Positions 8,342 through 17,448 of a stretch of DNA of 64,000 nt are shown here, piece by piece. Within the stretch, counting starts at the first letter, position 1; each line of letters starts with the position of its first letter. Under the pieces are notes generated by a model that ran no database searches, was not told the origin of the DNA, and saw only the letters and a program-made list of their open reading frames with translations. Made by a program: the position numbers and the translations under genes. Source of the DNA: Agrobacterium vitis (GTDB taxonomy: Bacteria > Pseudomonadota > Alphaproteobacteria > Rhizobiales > Rhizobiaceae); contig NZ_CP146242.1 of the NCBI RefSeq assembly GCF_037039395.1, forward strand, positions 1,725,001 through 1,789,000, read 5' to 3'.

Positions 8342-11300
8342 TTAAAGAGTTTGAAGCGCCTGCAATGCGCCATGCAAACCCGCCTCCGTCAGCGCCACCA
8401 CATGTGGCCCTTCGGTATAGACCAGCAGGCAATCGATCACTTTTCCCGGATAGAGCGGCTTCAGCAATTCGCGGTAAATGGCAAGCTGGGCCGAATGGGA
8501 TAGCGGCACTTCACTTTCCTGACGCGGCGGCTGCCGGTTGGTCTTGTAATCCAGCAGAATCACTTTCTCGTCCGTCACAGCCATCCGGTCCACCCGCGCC
8601 GAGACGGCGCGCTCTTCAGCGCCAAGCCGGATGGTTCCCATCAGCGAAAATTCCGTCTGCGCATGGCTGGAAAACACCTCGCTCAAGGCAGGATGGTCAA
8701 GAATAGCCAGAACGCTATCCACCAAACGGTCGCGTTCATGGGAGGGCCAGAACCGGGCGGCGCGCTCGCCATAACGGCGGGCGGCGGCCATCCGTTCATC
8801 GGCAGGCAGGCCCGGCAGCATTTGCAGCATCCGGTGCACTAACCGGCCTTTTTGCAGGGCAAGGCCCGCATCCTCACCCTTGCTGAACAGCGGTGAGCGC
8901 AGCATCAGGTCGCCGTCCTCGTCATTCACCTCGATCCCGGCACCGGACGGGCTCAAAGGCCGTGGCAAACGCGGCGGTGGCGGCGCCGGGCGCAGCAGCG
9001 CCTCCGGCAAGGCTTCCAGCTCCCGTTTTTCCTGGCGTTTTTCCTGGCGTTCGAATCGGCCCGGAACGACGGCATTTTCCCAGAGCAGCCCGGTCCAATC
9101 ACCCTCTGGCCCGCCAAAGCGCTGCTTACGACACCGCTCCGTGTCCAATTCCAGCGCGGACCAGACCATCTGGTGCCAGATTTCGGTTTGCACCTGCTTG
9201 CCGCGATAACCGCAGACCACCAACCGGTCGGCAGCTCGCGTCATGCCGACATAGAGCAGGCGTCGATATTCCTCCTCAATCGCCTGTTTTCGCTTTGCCA
9301 CGTCCTGCGCGGTCAAAGGATTATCAACCGCCTTCACCGGCACCCAGACCGGGCATTCGGATGCTTGCGTCTCGGTCTCGATCATCCGGAATTTTGGCAG
9401 ATGCGTATGGTTGAAGGCTTTGGAGCCATCATCGACCAGAAACACGATAGGCGCCTCAAGCCCCTTGGAGGCATGAACGGTCATGATGCGCACCTCGCTG
9501 CGCTCCTTGTCCTGTTCGCGCTTTACCTCAGGCGCTTCCTGCTCCAGCGTGGTGATGAAGGATTGCAGACCCGGCAGGCCCGCCTGTTCATGGGACAGGG
9601 TAAAGGTCAGGAATTCATCGATGATGTCGCTGACTTCGCTGCCAAGCCGGGCCAGAAAGTCGCGTCGGCCTCCCAGAGGACCAAGCACCCGACCATAGAA
9701 ATCATGCGGCAGAAGATCCCGCGCCAAGGCCAGATAGCGGTGCAAACGGGCAAGGGCCGCCTGCCATTTTTCCGATCCAGCCTCCGCCAGCCGGGCAATT
9801 TCGGCAAAGACCGAGATTTCGCCGCGCCGCGCCGCCACTTCGAACACATCGTCTTCGCTCAGGTTGAACAACGGGCTTTTCAGCAGTGCCGCCAGCGACA
9901 GGTCATCGGCGGTGAGCAGCACGAATCGTCCCAGCGCCAGCAGATCCTGCACGGCAATATGGCCGGTCAGCCGCAACCGGTCGGCCCCGGCCACCGGAAT
10001 ATTGCTGCGCCGCTTCAAGGCTCGCGTCAGCGCATTGACGAAAGCGCCGCGCTTGCGCACCAGAATGAGGATGTCGCCTGCTTCTATGGACCGCTCCACA
10101 CCCTTTTCCACGATGGTCTCGCGGGCCAGCATGATCTCGATCCGCTGGGCGATCCGCCGCGCCAGCATGGCCGAAGGGGCATTTTCCGGTGTTGCATCGA
10201 AGGGGGCGGTCCAATCCTCTTCGCTTTCGCTGCCTTCCGGCGCGATCATCTCCCAGACTTCAACCGCGCCGGGATGGCCGATGCGGCTCGACATATGCAC
10301 CACTGGTTCCGCAACAGCCGAAAGGCCCCTGGCATTTTCGGTGACCGAAAACACCTGGTCAACGGCTGACAACACTGCATTGGTGGAGCGGAAGGACAAT
10401 GGCAGGCGCACCGCGCTAAAGCTTTCGCCGCCACGCGCCACTTCCTGCTCGGTCTCGCGGGCTTCCTGCGAAAACCGTTCCGGCTTTGCGCCTTGGAAGG
10501 AGTAGATCGATTGCTTCTCATCGCCAACGGCAAAGAAGGTGCGGCGGACCGGACGGGCGCTCAGGCCGGAGAAAAAATCTTCGCGCAGCGAGCGGATCAC
10601 CAACCATTGTACCGGGCTGGTATCCTGCGCCTCATCGACCAGAATATGGTCGATGCCCTGGTCCAGCTTGTAATGTACCCAGGGGCCGACCGTGCTGCGG
10701 GTCAAAAGCTCGGCGGTGCGGGCAATCAGATCCTCGAAATCCAGCTGGCTGCTGCGCTTTTTCAGCTCTTCATAATCATGGTCCAGCCGCTCGGCCAGCG
10801 TTAGCGCCGCCCGCGTTGCCTTGAACAGTCGAAACAGCCGCAGGCGCTCGCGGCAGGCCACCACATGATCCCGGGCCGCAAAGATGGCGTCGGACAGATA
10901 AGGGGCCGCCTTGTTCATGGCTGCCGCAATCAGCGAGCGGTCGGCTTTCGGCTTGTCGGAGCCGGTATAGAAGGCCTCTTCCAGCAATTGCGCCCGCACG
11001 AGCGAATCAGGCTGGCGCACGGCGCGCTCCAGCGTCAGGGCGACGCCCTGCACAAGGGAACCGCCCTTGGTGAGCGCCAGATCGATATAGGTGGAAAGCT
11101 GCGGACCGGAGAGGGTTGGAAGTGGCCAATAGGCCTCGGCCAATGATCTCTCGGTTTCTTCAGGCTGAAGGCCCAAGGCATTGCGCAAAGCACTCTCCAC
11201 GCCGCCCTTGCGGCGGGCCGTGGCCAGAAAACCGCGCACCGCATGGCGATTGGAAACGATGTCCGACAGCAGGTTTTCCAGCCCGAATTCATCACCAAGA

Positions 11301-11881
11301 CTCAACACTTCAGCAAAGGCTTCGGCGAGGTTTGCATCATCTTCGGCAGCGGTTGCTGTCAGAAGCGAGCGACGGGCATCGGCCAAAAGCACGGAGGCGG
11401 CGCGGTCGTCCAGCACTGAAAAGTGCCCGGCCACATTGGCTTCCAGCGGAAACTGGTGCAACAGCGCCTCGCAAAAAGCATGGATGGTCTGGATTTTCAA
11501 GCCGCCCGGCGTTTCCAGGGCGCGGGCAAACAGCCGTCGCGCCTCGGCAATCTTCATGCGGTCCGGCGGTCGGCGCTCGATGGTTTCAATGCGCCGGGCA
11601 AGCTCCTCGTCGGGAAGGGTAGCCCATTCGGCAAGCCGGTCGAACACCCGGTTCGACATTTCAGAGGCCGCCGCCTTGGTATAGGTCAGGCAAAGAATCG
11701 AAGAGGGTCGCGCCCCCGCCAGCAGCAGGCGAATCACCCGTTGCGTCAGCACATGGGTCTTGCCGGACCCGGCATTGGCCGAGACCCAGGCGGAACGGGC
11801 CGGGTCGGAGGCCAGCGATTGCTGCCGGGTGGTCCAGTCAATGGGGTCATCGCCATCGCGCAGCATGTCCGGATCACTCAT
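8342..11881 (-). CDS. addA: double-strand break repair helicase-nuclease AddA
   Basis: UvrD-like helicase plus nuclease subunit of AddAB, the RecBCD equivalent that resects double-strand breaks for RecA. The Walker A motif SANAGSGKTHVLTQR is near residue 40. Motif II is LVDEAQDTSPVQW and motif III is VGDEKQSIYSFQGA. The C-terminal RecB-type nuclease core is VILLDYKTNRQPP. The ATG at 11881 overlaps the addB stop by 8 bp (ATGAGTGA), which decides the start and implies coupled translation. It is 1179 aa, usual for the alphaproteobacterial form. It is last in the divL-tsaE/amgK-murU-addB-addA operon. Confidence 0.96.
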   Translation of the reverse strand: MSDPDMLRDGDDPIDWTTRQQSLASDPARSAWVSANAGSGKTHVLTQRVIRLLLAGARPSSILCLTYTKAAASEMSNRVFDRLAEWATLPDEELARRIETIERRPPDRMKIAEARRLFARALETPGGLKIQTIHAFCEALLHQFPLEANVAGHFSVLDDRAASVLLADARRSLLTATAAEDDANLAEAFAEVLSLGDEFGLENLLSDIVSNRHAVRGFLATARRKGGVESALRNALGLQPEETERSLAEAYWPLPTLSGPQLSTYIDLALTKGGSLVQGVALTLERAVRQPDSLVRAQLLEEAFYTGSDKPKADRSLIAAAMNKAAPYLSDAIFAARDHVVACRERLRLFRLFKATRAALTLAERLDHDYEELKKRSSQLDFEDLIARTAELLTRSTVGPWVHYKLDQGIDHILVDEAQDTSPVQWLVIRSLREDFFSGLSARPVRRTFFAVGDEKQSIYSFQGAKPERFSQEARETEQEVARGGESFSAVRLPLSFRSTNAVLSAVDQVFSVTENARGLSAVAEPVVHMSSRIGHPGAVEVWEMIAPEGSESEEDWTAPFDATPENAPSAMLARRIAQRIEIMLARETIVEKGVERSIEAGDILILVRKRGAFVNALTRALKRRSNIPVAGADRLRLTGHIAVQDLLALGRFVLLTADDLSLAALLKSPLFNLSEDDVFEVAARRGEISVFAEIARLAEAGSEKWQAALARLHRYLALARDLLPHDFYGRVLGPLGGRRDFLARLGSEVSDIIDEFLTFTLSHEQAGLPGLQSFITTLEQEAPEVKREQDKERSEVRIMTVHASKGLEAPIVFLVDDGSKAFNHTHLPKFRMIETETQASECPVWVPVKAVDNPLTAQDVAKRKQAIEEEYRRLLYVGMTRAADRLVVCGYRGKQVQTEIWHQMVWSALELDTERCRKQRFGGPEGDWTGLLWENAVVPGRFERQEKRQEKRELEALPEALLRPAPPPPRLPRPLSPSGAGIEVNDEDGDLMLRSPLFSKGEDAGLALQKGRLVHRMLQMLPGLPADERMAAARRYGERAARFWPSHERDRLVDSVLAILDHPALSEVFSSHAQTEFSLMGTIRLGAEERAVSARVDRMAVTDEKVILLDYKTNRQPPRQESEVPLSHSAQLAIYRELLKPLYPGKVIDCLLVYTEGPHVVALTEAGLHGALQALQTL

Positions 11882-14800
11882 CACTGCTGCTCTCCTCTGC
11901 CGCTTCTGCGGTGGACCATTCGGCCACACGCGCCAGATGATCGTAGTCGCCGCTGAAATCATTCATCATCGCTGGCATCAGCCGCGAGACATAGCCACGC
12001 TCGCCCGATTGCAGCAGGGTGACGAAGCGGGTCAGTTGCGCGATGGATTCACGCGCCAGATCCAGTGCCGACTTTGCCTTGTCGCCCTTGCCGGTCAGCT
12101 CGTTATTAACCTGGTCGGCCTTGAAGCGCCCACCGGGCCGCAGCCGGACATAAATCAAATTATCCGGATTCAGCCTTCCGACATCCTTGAAGGCCCCCAT
12201 GGTCAGGGCAGCAGCTTCCAAAGCCAATTGCGGGTCGAGCAGGCTACGAGCCTGGGAAACACTCGGATTAAGACCCGTTTTGTAATCGATGATATCGGCG
12301 TGCCCGGCCCGGATATCGATCCGGTCGGCAATACCGGTGAGCCGGATATCGATCTCGCCAAGTTCCACCCCGGCGCGGGCCTCCGTGACCAGTTTGGCCG
12401 GATCACGCTGGCGCTGCCACTCGATAAAGGCGAGGCCAACCTCAGAGAAACGCTTGCGCCAGACAACATGGATATGCGGCGGCAGATTTTCCTCGGCAAA
12501 CAGCGTGTCGGCAATCTCGCTCATCAACTGTTCAGCGTCAGGCCCTAGCTTTTCGGGCATACGCGCCACGAATTGCTCAACAATCGCATGGTAGAGCGTG
12601 CCGCGTTCGGAGGCGCCCGGATCGCTGTTGAACGGTTCGACCGGATCGAGCTTCAGAATGCGGCGGGCATAGATCGAATAGGGATCGCGCCTGAGACGCC
12701 CGACCTCGCTGAAGGAATAGGTTTTCGGGTGCAGATCGGCAGGCGGCTTTGGCTGTGGCCGTTGGGCGGGGGCTTGATCTGCGCCCTTATCGAGCAGATC
12801 GGCAAAATGACGGTAGCGCTCACCCCTGGCTTTCAGGGCCTCAGCAAAATCCTTGCCACCCAGCGCCAGCAGCCTTTGCAGCCAGCGCGAGGCAACGGTG
12901 GGGGCCGATCCCTGCCGCAAGGCGCGGCAATAGATCAGGTGACGGGTGCCATTAGCCATTTCGAAATCATGGGCAAGCTGACCGATCTGCCGTTCCGGCG
13001 GCTCCAGCCCCATTTCGGTTTTCATGCTGCGCGACAGAAATGGATTATTGGTGGTGGTGCCGGGCCAGGACCCTTCGTTCAACCCACCGAGAATCATCGT
13101 ATCGACGCTTTGCAGACGCGATTCCAGCGCACCGAAAATGAAGACACGCGGATGGCGCAGCGATTTCGGCTTGACCGATTCGCTGGCGGTCAGCGCTGCA
13201 ACAATCTCAATCCATTGCGGACCATCGGCGCTCAGCTGGCCATCGGTTTCCATGATTTCGCTGAGCAGCCGCGCCAGTACGGCACCGGCCTCATTGGCCC
13301 AAAGCGGGGCAAGATCGCCTTCATCGGTGCGGGCCACGGCCTCCAGCACCTGACCGGTGCGCTCGGCCCATTCCCTCAAAGACAAACGGGTGGTGAAATG
13401 GTGACCATCCGGCTTGGCGACCACATGACCGGCAAGCGGTTCCACCGCCTCTGCGATTGCCTCGGCCAGTTTCCGTGCCTGCTGGCGGGTCTGATCGGTA
13501 AAAGAGCGCCGCCAGGCCGGTGGATACCGGTCATCGAACTGGGCGACCACCTGTTCATCGAACAGGGGTGCCAGCGCGGCAATATCAATGGCACCGGTGC
13601 CACCGCGCAGCGCAATGGCTTCCAAAGCGTCGGCGGCTTCACGATGTCCGTCGTCGGTCAAGCCGAAACGGGCCAGCGGATGTTTGAGCAAGGAGACGAT
13701 GGCAACGGGATCACCGGGCCGCAACACGGCTTCCAGCACCAGCACCAGCAAAGTCCCCTGCGGCGTCGCCGAAAACGGCGTACCCGCCGAATCGTCGGCC
13801 TCGATGCCAAAACGGGCCAGTTCTGACGCGACCCGACGGGCAAGGTTGCGGTCAGGGGTAATCAGCGCGGCGCGGCTCTCGCCGCCATCGGCACCGGGCC
13901 GCTCCAGGGCCAGCCTGAGGGCAATGGCGATGGCAATCGCCTCTTCCCGCTCGTTTGCGGCCTCGATCAGCGCCACATCGGCAAAGGCGGCCTGAAACCT
14001 GTTATCCCCGAATGCCTGCCGCCAGGCGGTCCATTGGTCAGTTGCCTTGGCAGGCGACAGCGCCCGGGAGAGAATTTCGCTACGGTCGGCAAGCTCGGGT
14101 TCTGCCTCTTCCAGCACGCCCACATCGTCACGGGTCAGGCCGAGCCGGCCCAAAAGCCGGTGCAGCCCGTATTGCGGATGGGTGCGGGCGGTCGGCTCCG
14201 GCGGCATGCCGGGAGGCTGTTCACCGCCGACGCTTTGCCATTGGTCATCAGGCATGGCCTTGTCCAATCCCGGCAGCACGATCACCCCCTGGGGCAGACG
14301 CGCCACCGCCGCGATCAGCTCGGACGCGGCAGGGATCGAGCCGGTCGAGCCCGCGACGATCACCGGATGAGGATCAGAAAGCTGACCAACACGATCACGC
14401 TCGGCACGCAGCAAGGCATTGCGGTGGAGAACCGGCGAGGACCGGTTCAGCTCTTCCAGCCGGGCTGGCCAATAGGCACTGGCAATGCCAAGGAAAGCCA
14501 GCGTCAATTGCCACCAGGAGGCAAAATCGCGGGCATCGAGCTTGTCGAGATCGGCCCAGTCACGCTCCTCGGTTTCCACTGAATCGATCAGTTCGACCAA
14601 CGCCCGCGCCAACCACACGGCATCCGCTGGGCTGGCCGGAGCGACGAGCGGGGTTTCTGTGTGAATGCTCAGCACGATATCCGGCAGCTTGTTGCGCCAG
14701 GCAAGAATCAACTGCGCCAGTTCCAGCAGTCGCACCGTATTGCTGATCGGCGGGTTCAACGCCAGCAGCGCCGGGGTCTCGGCGTCAAAATAACTGGCAT

Positions 14801-15059
14801 CGTCCTCGGCTTCGCCCAGAGGCTTGATTGTCGGCAGGATGGCGGATTGACCACCCAACACCTCAACGAATTGAGCACGCAGCACGCGCACCGCACGCCG
14901 GGTCGGCACCAGGATCGTGACCTTGGACAGGGACAGGGGATCGGCTGGATCGTAGCGAAAGCCGGGGGCGAGACGCCCATCGCACAGGGTCTCGGCAATC
15001 AACCGCAGGAAAGGCCGATCCGGGGGAATGGTGAAGATGCGGGCTTGCAGGCTGGACAT
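11874..15059 (-). CDS. addB: double-strand break repair protein AddB
   Basis: Partner of AddA, with an inactivated helicase-like fold and its own RecB-family nuclease domain. Visible features are ILVPTRRAVRVLR near the N-terminus in place of a Walker A, the stretch ILGGLNEGSWPGTTTNNPF, and the nuclease motif ADIIDYKTGLNP near residue 930. Length is 1061 aa. The ATG at 15059 overlaps the stop of the upstream murU gene as ATGA, and its own stop overlaps the addA start, so three genes are translationally linked. Confidence 0.95.
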   Translation of the reverse strand: MSSLQARIFTIPPDRPFLRLIAETLCDGRLAPGFRYDPADPLSLSKVTILVPTRRAVRVLRAQFVEVLGGQSAILPTIKPLGEAEDDASYFDAETPALLALNPPISNTVRLLELAQLILAWRNKLPDIVLSIHTETPLVAPASPADAVWLARALVELIDSVETEERDWADLDKLDARDFASWWQLTLAFLGIASAYWPARLEELNRSSPVLHRNALLRAERDRVGQLSDPHPVIVAGSTGSIPAASELIAAVARLPQGVIVLPGLDKAMPDDQWQSVGGEQPPGMPPEPTARTHPQYGLHRLLGRLGLTRDDVGVLEEAEPELADRSEILSRALSPAKATDQWTAWRQAFGDNRFQAAFADVALIEAANEREEAIAIAIALRLALERPGADGGESRAALITPDRNLARRVASELARFGIEADDSAGTPFSATPQGTLLVLVLEAVLRPGDPVAIVSLLKHPLARFGLTDDGHREAADALEAIALRGGTGAIDIAALAPLFDEQVVAQFDDRYPPAWRRSFTDQTRQQARKLAEAIAEAVEPLAGHVVAKPDGHHFTTRLSLREWAERTGQVLEAVARTDEGDLAPLWANEAGAVLARLLSEIMETDGQLSADGPQWIEIVAALTASESVKPKSLRHPRVFIFGALESRLQSVDTMILGGLNEGSWPGTTTNNPFLSRSMKTEMGLEPPERQIGQLAHDFEMANGTRHLIYCRALRQGSAPTVASRWLQRLLALGGKDFAEALKARGERYRHFADLLDKGADQAPAQRPQPKPPADLHPKTYSFSEVGRLRRDPYSIYARRILKLDPVEPFNSDPGASERGTLYHAIVEQFVARMPEKLGPDAEQLMSEIADTLFAEENLPPHIHVVWRKRFSEVGLAFIEWQRQRDPAKLVTEARAGVELGEIDIRLTGIADRIDIRAGHADIIDYKTGLNPSVSQARSLLDPQLALEAAALTMGAFKDVGRLNPDNLIYVRLRPGGRFKADQVNNELTGKGDKAKSALDLARESIAQLTRFVTLLQSGERGYVSRLMPAMMNDFSGDYDHLARVAEWSTAEAAEESSSDE

Positions 15060-15790
15060 CAGATGTCCTGCGGCTGGCGGGCCAGCACCGTTTCCGCCTC
15101 TTCAATCGCCTCTGGCGTACCGACCGTCAGCCAATGGCCTTCCAGCATCAGGCCGAACAGTCGGCCTTTGGCAATGGCCCGGTCGAAATAGATGTTGAGA
15201 TTGAAGGCATCGTCAGGCGCATCGTCCAACAGGGAATGCTCCATGGCCAAGGCCCCGGCATAGACCACCGGATTCGGATCGCCGGGCTGGTAGCGGGTCA
15301 ACCGGCCATCGGCACCGAGGTTGAAATCGTTTTTGCCATTATGGCCAGTGGTCTGCTCCAGCGTAACGCAGAGCATCAGCATGTCCATCTGCGCCGGGTC
15401 AAAGGCGTCGCCCAGTCTTTGCAGATTGGTGGGTTGGTCCTTCGGCTCGCCGATCCAGAACAGGTCTGCATTCATCACCAGCAGGGGGCCGGAAGCCATA
15501 TGCCGGATGCCTTTGGCCAGGCCGCCGCCATTGTTCATCAAGCCATCGCGCTCATCGGAAATCAGGATGCGAGGCTGATCGCGCCCGGCCAGATGCGCTA
15601 GCATCTGCTCTGGAAAATGATGGATATTGACCACAGCGGTTTCTACACCCGCCTGCTGCAAATGATCCAGCGCATAATCCACCAGCGTCTTGCCCGCTAC
15701 CCGCACCAGTGGTTTCGGCAGGGTATCGGTGATGGGACGCATTCTTGTGCCGAGCCCTGCGGCCAGCACCATGGCTTGGGAAATCTTCAT
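15059..15790 (-). CDS. murU: nucleotidyltransferase, MurU-like (MurNAc-1-phosphate uridylyltransferase)
   Basis: Sugar-nucleotide pyrophosphorylase with the signature MVLAAGLGTRMRPITDTLPKPLV at the N-terminus and a metal-binding NADLFW. In Pseudomonas, MurU makes UDP-MurNAc from MurNAc-1-phosphate in cell-wall recycling, using the product of the kinase AmgK. Here an AmgK-like kinase domain is encoded directly upstream, which supports this specific role over a generic nucleotidyltransferase. Length is 243 aa. The gene lies 134 bp after the tsaE-amgK fusion and overlaps addB by ATGA. Confidence 0.87.
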   Translation of the reverse strand: MKISQAMVLAAGLGTRMRPITDTLPKPLVRVAGKTLVDYALDHLQQAGVETAVVNIHHFPEQMLAHLAGRDQPRILISDERDGLMNNGGGLAKGIRHMASGPLLVMNADLFWIGEPKDQPTNLQRLGDAFDPAQMDMLMLCVTLEQTTGHNGKNDFNLGADGRLTRYQPGDPNPVVYAGALAMEHSLLDDAPDDAFNLNIYFDRAIAKGRLFGLMLEGHWLTVGTPEAIEEAETVLARQPQDI

Positions 15791-15924
15791 GGCTCTCGTA
15801 TCTGTCGGCGACCTGCGGCATCGCTCACGTGTGACGCATCATCTTTATGGGACACGCTCTATCGCAAATCCCGCCCGAGAACCACTGTCGAAGGACCAGA
15901 ACCACTATTCCAGGGGATGAAGGC

Positions 15925-17448
15925 TCAAACGCGCTGCAACAGGTCGTGTTTTGAAAGCCAATCTTTCAGAGGCGTGAGCGCTTCATGCTCCAGCACGCCG
16001 CCGAGATAGGCGAGCGTTCGGGGCATATGCTGCATATAGCCGGGCTTGCCATCGCGTTTCATCAGCCGCACCCAAAGCCCGACCAGCTTGCAATTGCGCT
16101 GGGCGGCCATGATGGCGAAATCCTGCAGAAAAGCGCTTTCATCAAATCCGGATTCGGCCCGGCGCAGCGTCAGATAATGCTCGAGCAGCCGCTTTTGCAG
16201 CTCCGGTTCGATGGTGACACGCGCATCCTGAACCAGGGAGGCAACGTCATAGGCAGCCGGGCCGATCATCGCATCCTGGAAATCGATCAGGCCGACCCGG
16301 GCGATACCCTGCTTCTCTTGCTGCCACAGGAGATTGGGGGAATGGACATCACGCAGCACCAGACTGTTGCGGTCATGGATCTGGCGAAACATGCCTGACC
16401 AAAGCGCGAGATAGGCCTGCCGCTCCTCGTCACTGGGCTGGCGTGAGAGCGTGAAGGGCATGTACCAATCGAGCAGCAATTCCGTCTCGAACCCCATGGC
16501 CGCCGCGTCGAATTCGGGAATGCGGTGGATGTGGTCCGGCGAGACTAGAATTTCACGTGAAACATTTTGCCCATGCAGGAAAGCAAGCGCTGCGACAGCT
16601 TCCATATAGCGCTCGGCGACCGGCTGACCCTCTATATCCAGAATGCCGTCCTGACCGAGATCTTCGATCAGCAAAATGCCATCGGGGTCACTGGCATAAA
16701 TCTCCGGGACGGTAAGCCCCGCATCCTTCAATAGTTGATCGATAGCCACAAAAGCCCGATGGTCTTCTGCCAGATGCACAAGTTCCGGGTAGGTCTTGCC
16801 GTGGCGGATGATCGGGGTGGCTGGCCGTTTGGGGCTGTCCATCACGATGCGCTGCGGTTGACCGTCAATCCTTGCCGTTTCATAGGCGCGGTAATCCGCA
16901 TCGCCAGTCAGGAAGCGGCGTCTTGCGCCCGCCATGCCATTGGCATCCAGAAAGGTGCGGATAGCGAGCACGCGCCGGACTCGGCTCAGCCTGTCCTCAG
17001 GCCCGGTAATGGTCAGCTCACGCCCGCCATCCGGGGGGAAACCGTAATGCAGGCCGATGGTCGTCTTCGGCAGCCGGCCTTCGGCCCGCTCCGGCCATTC
17101 AACGAGGCAAATGCCGGTATCCAGCGCCTCATCAAAGCCCAGCTCATCAAGCTCGGAGGCGTCGCCCAACCGGTAGAGATCGAAATGAGCGGCGGGAATG
17201 CGCAACTCATAGCTTTGGACCAGCGTGAAAGTTGGGCTTGGCACTTCCAGATCATCGTCATCGGCCAAGGCCCGCAGCAATGCCCGGGCAAGGGTAGACT
17301 TTCCCGCCCCGAGATCGCCATGGAGGGCAAGACAGTCACCCGGCTTCAGGGCAAGCGCCAGATCTTCCCCGAGCTGGATCGTCGCCGCCTCATCGGCAAG
17401 CGAAACATGAAGCGATGCCTGGGAAAGCGATGTTGTAGATACGATCAT
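15925..17448 (-). CDS. TsaE-AmgK fusion: tRNA t6A ATPase plus amino-sugar kinase
   Basis: Two enzymes in one chain. Residues ~1-150 are TsaE (YjeE), an ATPase needed for tRNA t6A37 synthesis, with Walker A HGDLGAGKSTLARALL, the DLYRLGD segment and VEWPERAEG. Residues ~165-507 are an aminoglycoside-phosphotransferase fold kinase like AmgK (MurNAc/GlcNAc anomeric kinase), with VLRDVHSPNLLW as catalytic loop and LIDFQDAMIGPAAYDVAS as metal site. The chosen ATG at 17448 overlaps the divL stop as ATGA; the open frame further upstream lies inside divL. Next is murU, completing the AmgK-MurU recycling pair. A parS-like site sits inside the coding region at 16549. Confidence 0.9.
   Translation of the reverse strand: MIVSTTSLSQASLHVSLADEAATIQLGEDLALALKPGDCLALHGDLGAGKSTLARALLRALADDDDLEVPSPTFTLVQSYELRIPAAHFDLYRLGDASELDELGFDEALDTGICLVEWPERAEGRLPKTTIGLHYGFPPDGGRELTITGPEDRLSRVRRVLAIRTFLDANGMAGARRRFLTGDADYRAYETARIDGQPQRIVMDSPKRPATPIIRHGKTYPELVHLAEDHRAFVAIDQLLKDAGLTVPEIYASDPDGILLIEDLGQDGILDIEGQPVAERYMEAVAALAFLHGQNVSREILVSPDHIHRIPEFDAAAMGFETELLLDWYMPFTLSRQPSDEERQAYLALWSGMFRQIHDRNSLVLRDVHSPNLLWQQEKQGIARVGLIDFQDAMIGPAAYDVASLVQDARVTIEPELQKRLLEHYLTLRRAESGFDESAFLQDFAIMAAQRNCKLVGLWVRLMKRDGKPGYMQHMPRTLAYLGGVLEHEALTPLKDWLSKHDLLQRV
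16549..16564. other. parS: parS-like ParB-binding palindrome inside tsaE-amgK
   Basis: AATTTCACGTGAAACA matches the parS 16-mer TGTTTCACGTGAAACA at the last 14 positions. It lies within the kinase half of the fusion gene. Intragenic parS sites are known in other bacteria. Confidence 0.6.

Noticed and set aside
9173..10369. 398-codon plus-strand ORF within addA
   Set aside because: It lies inside the well-supported addA reading frame and reads as a GC-rich antisense shadow.
15831..15846. parS-like site before murU
   Set aside because: TCGCTCACGTGTGACG has only 10 of 16 matches to parS, so I do not count it with the four better sites.
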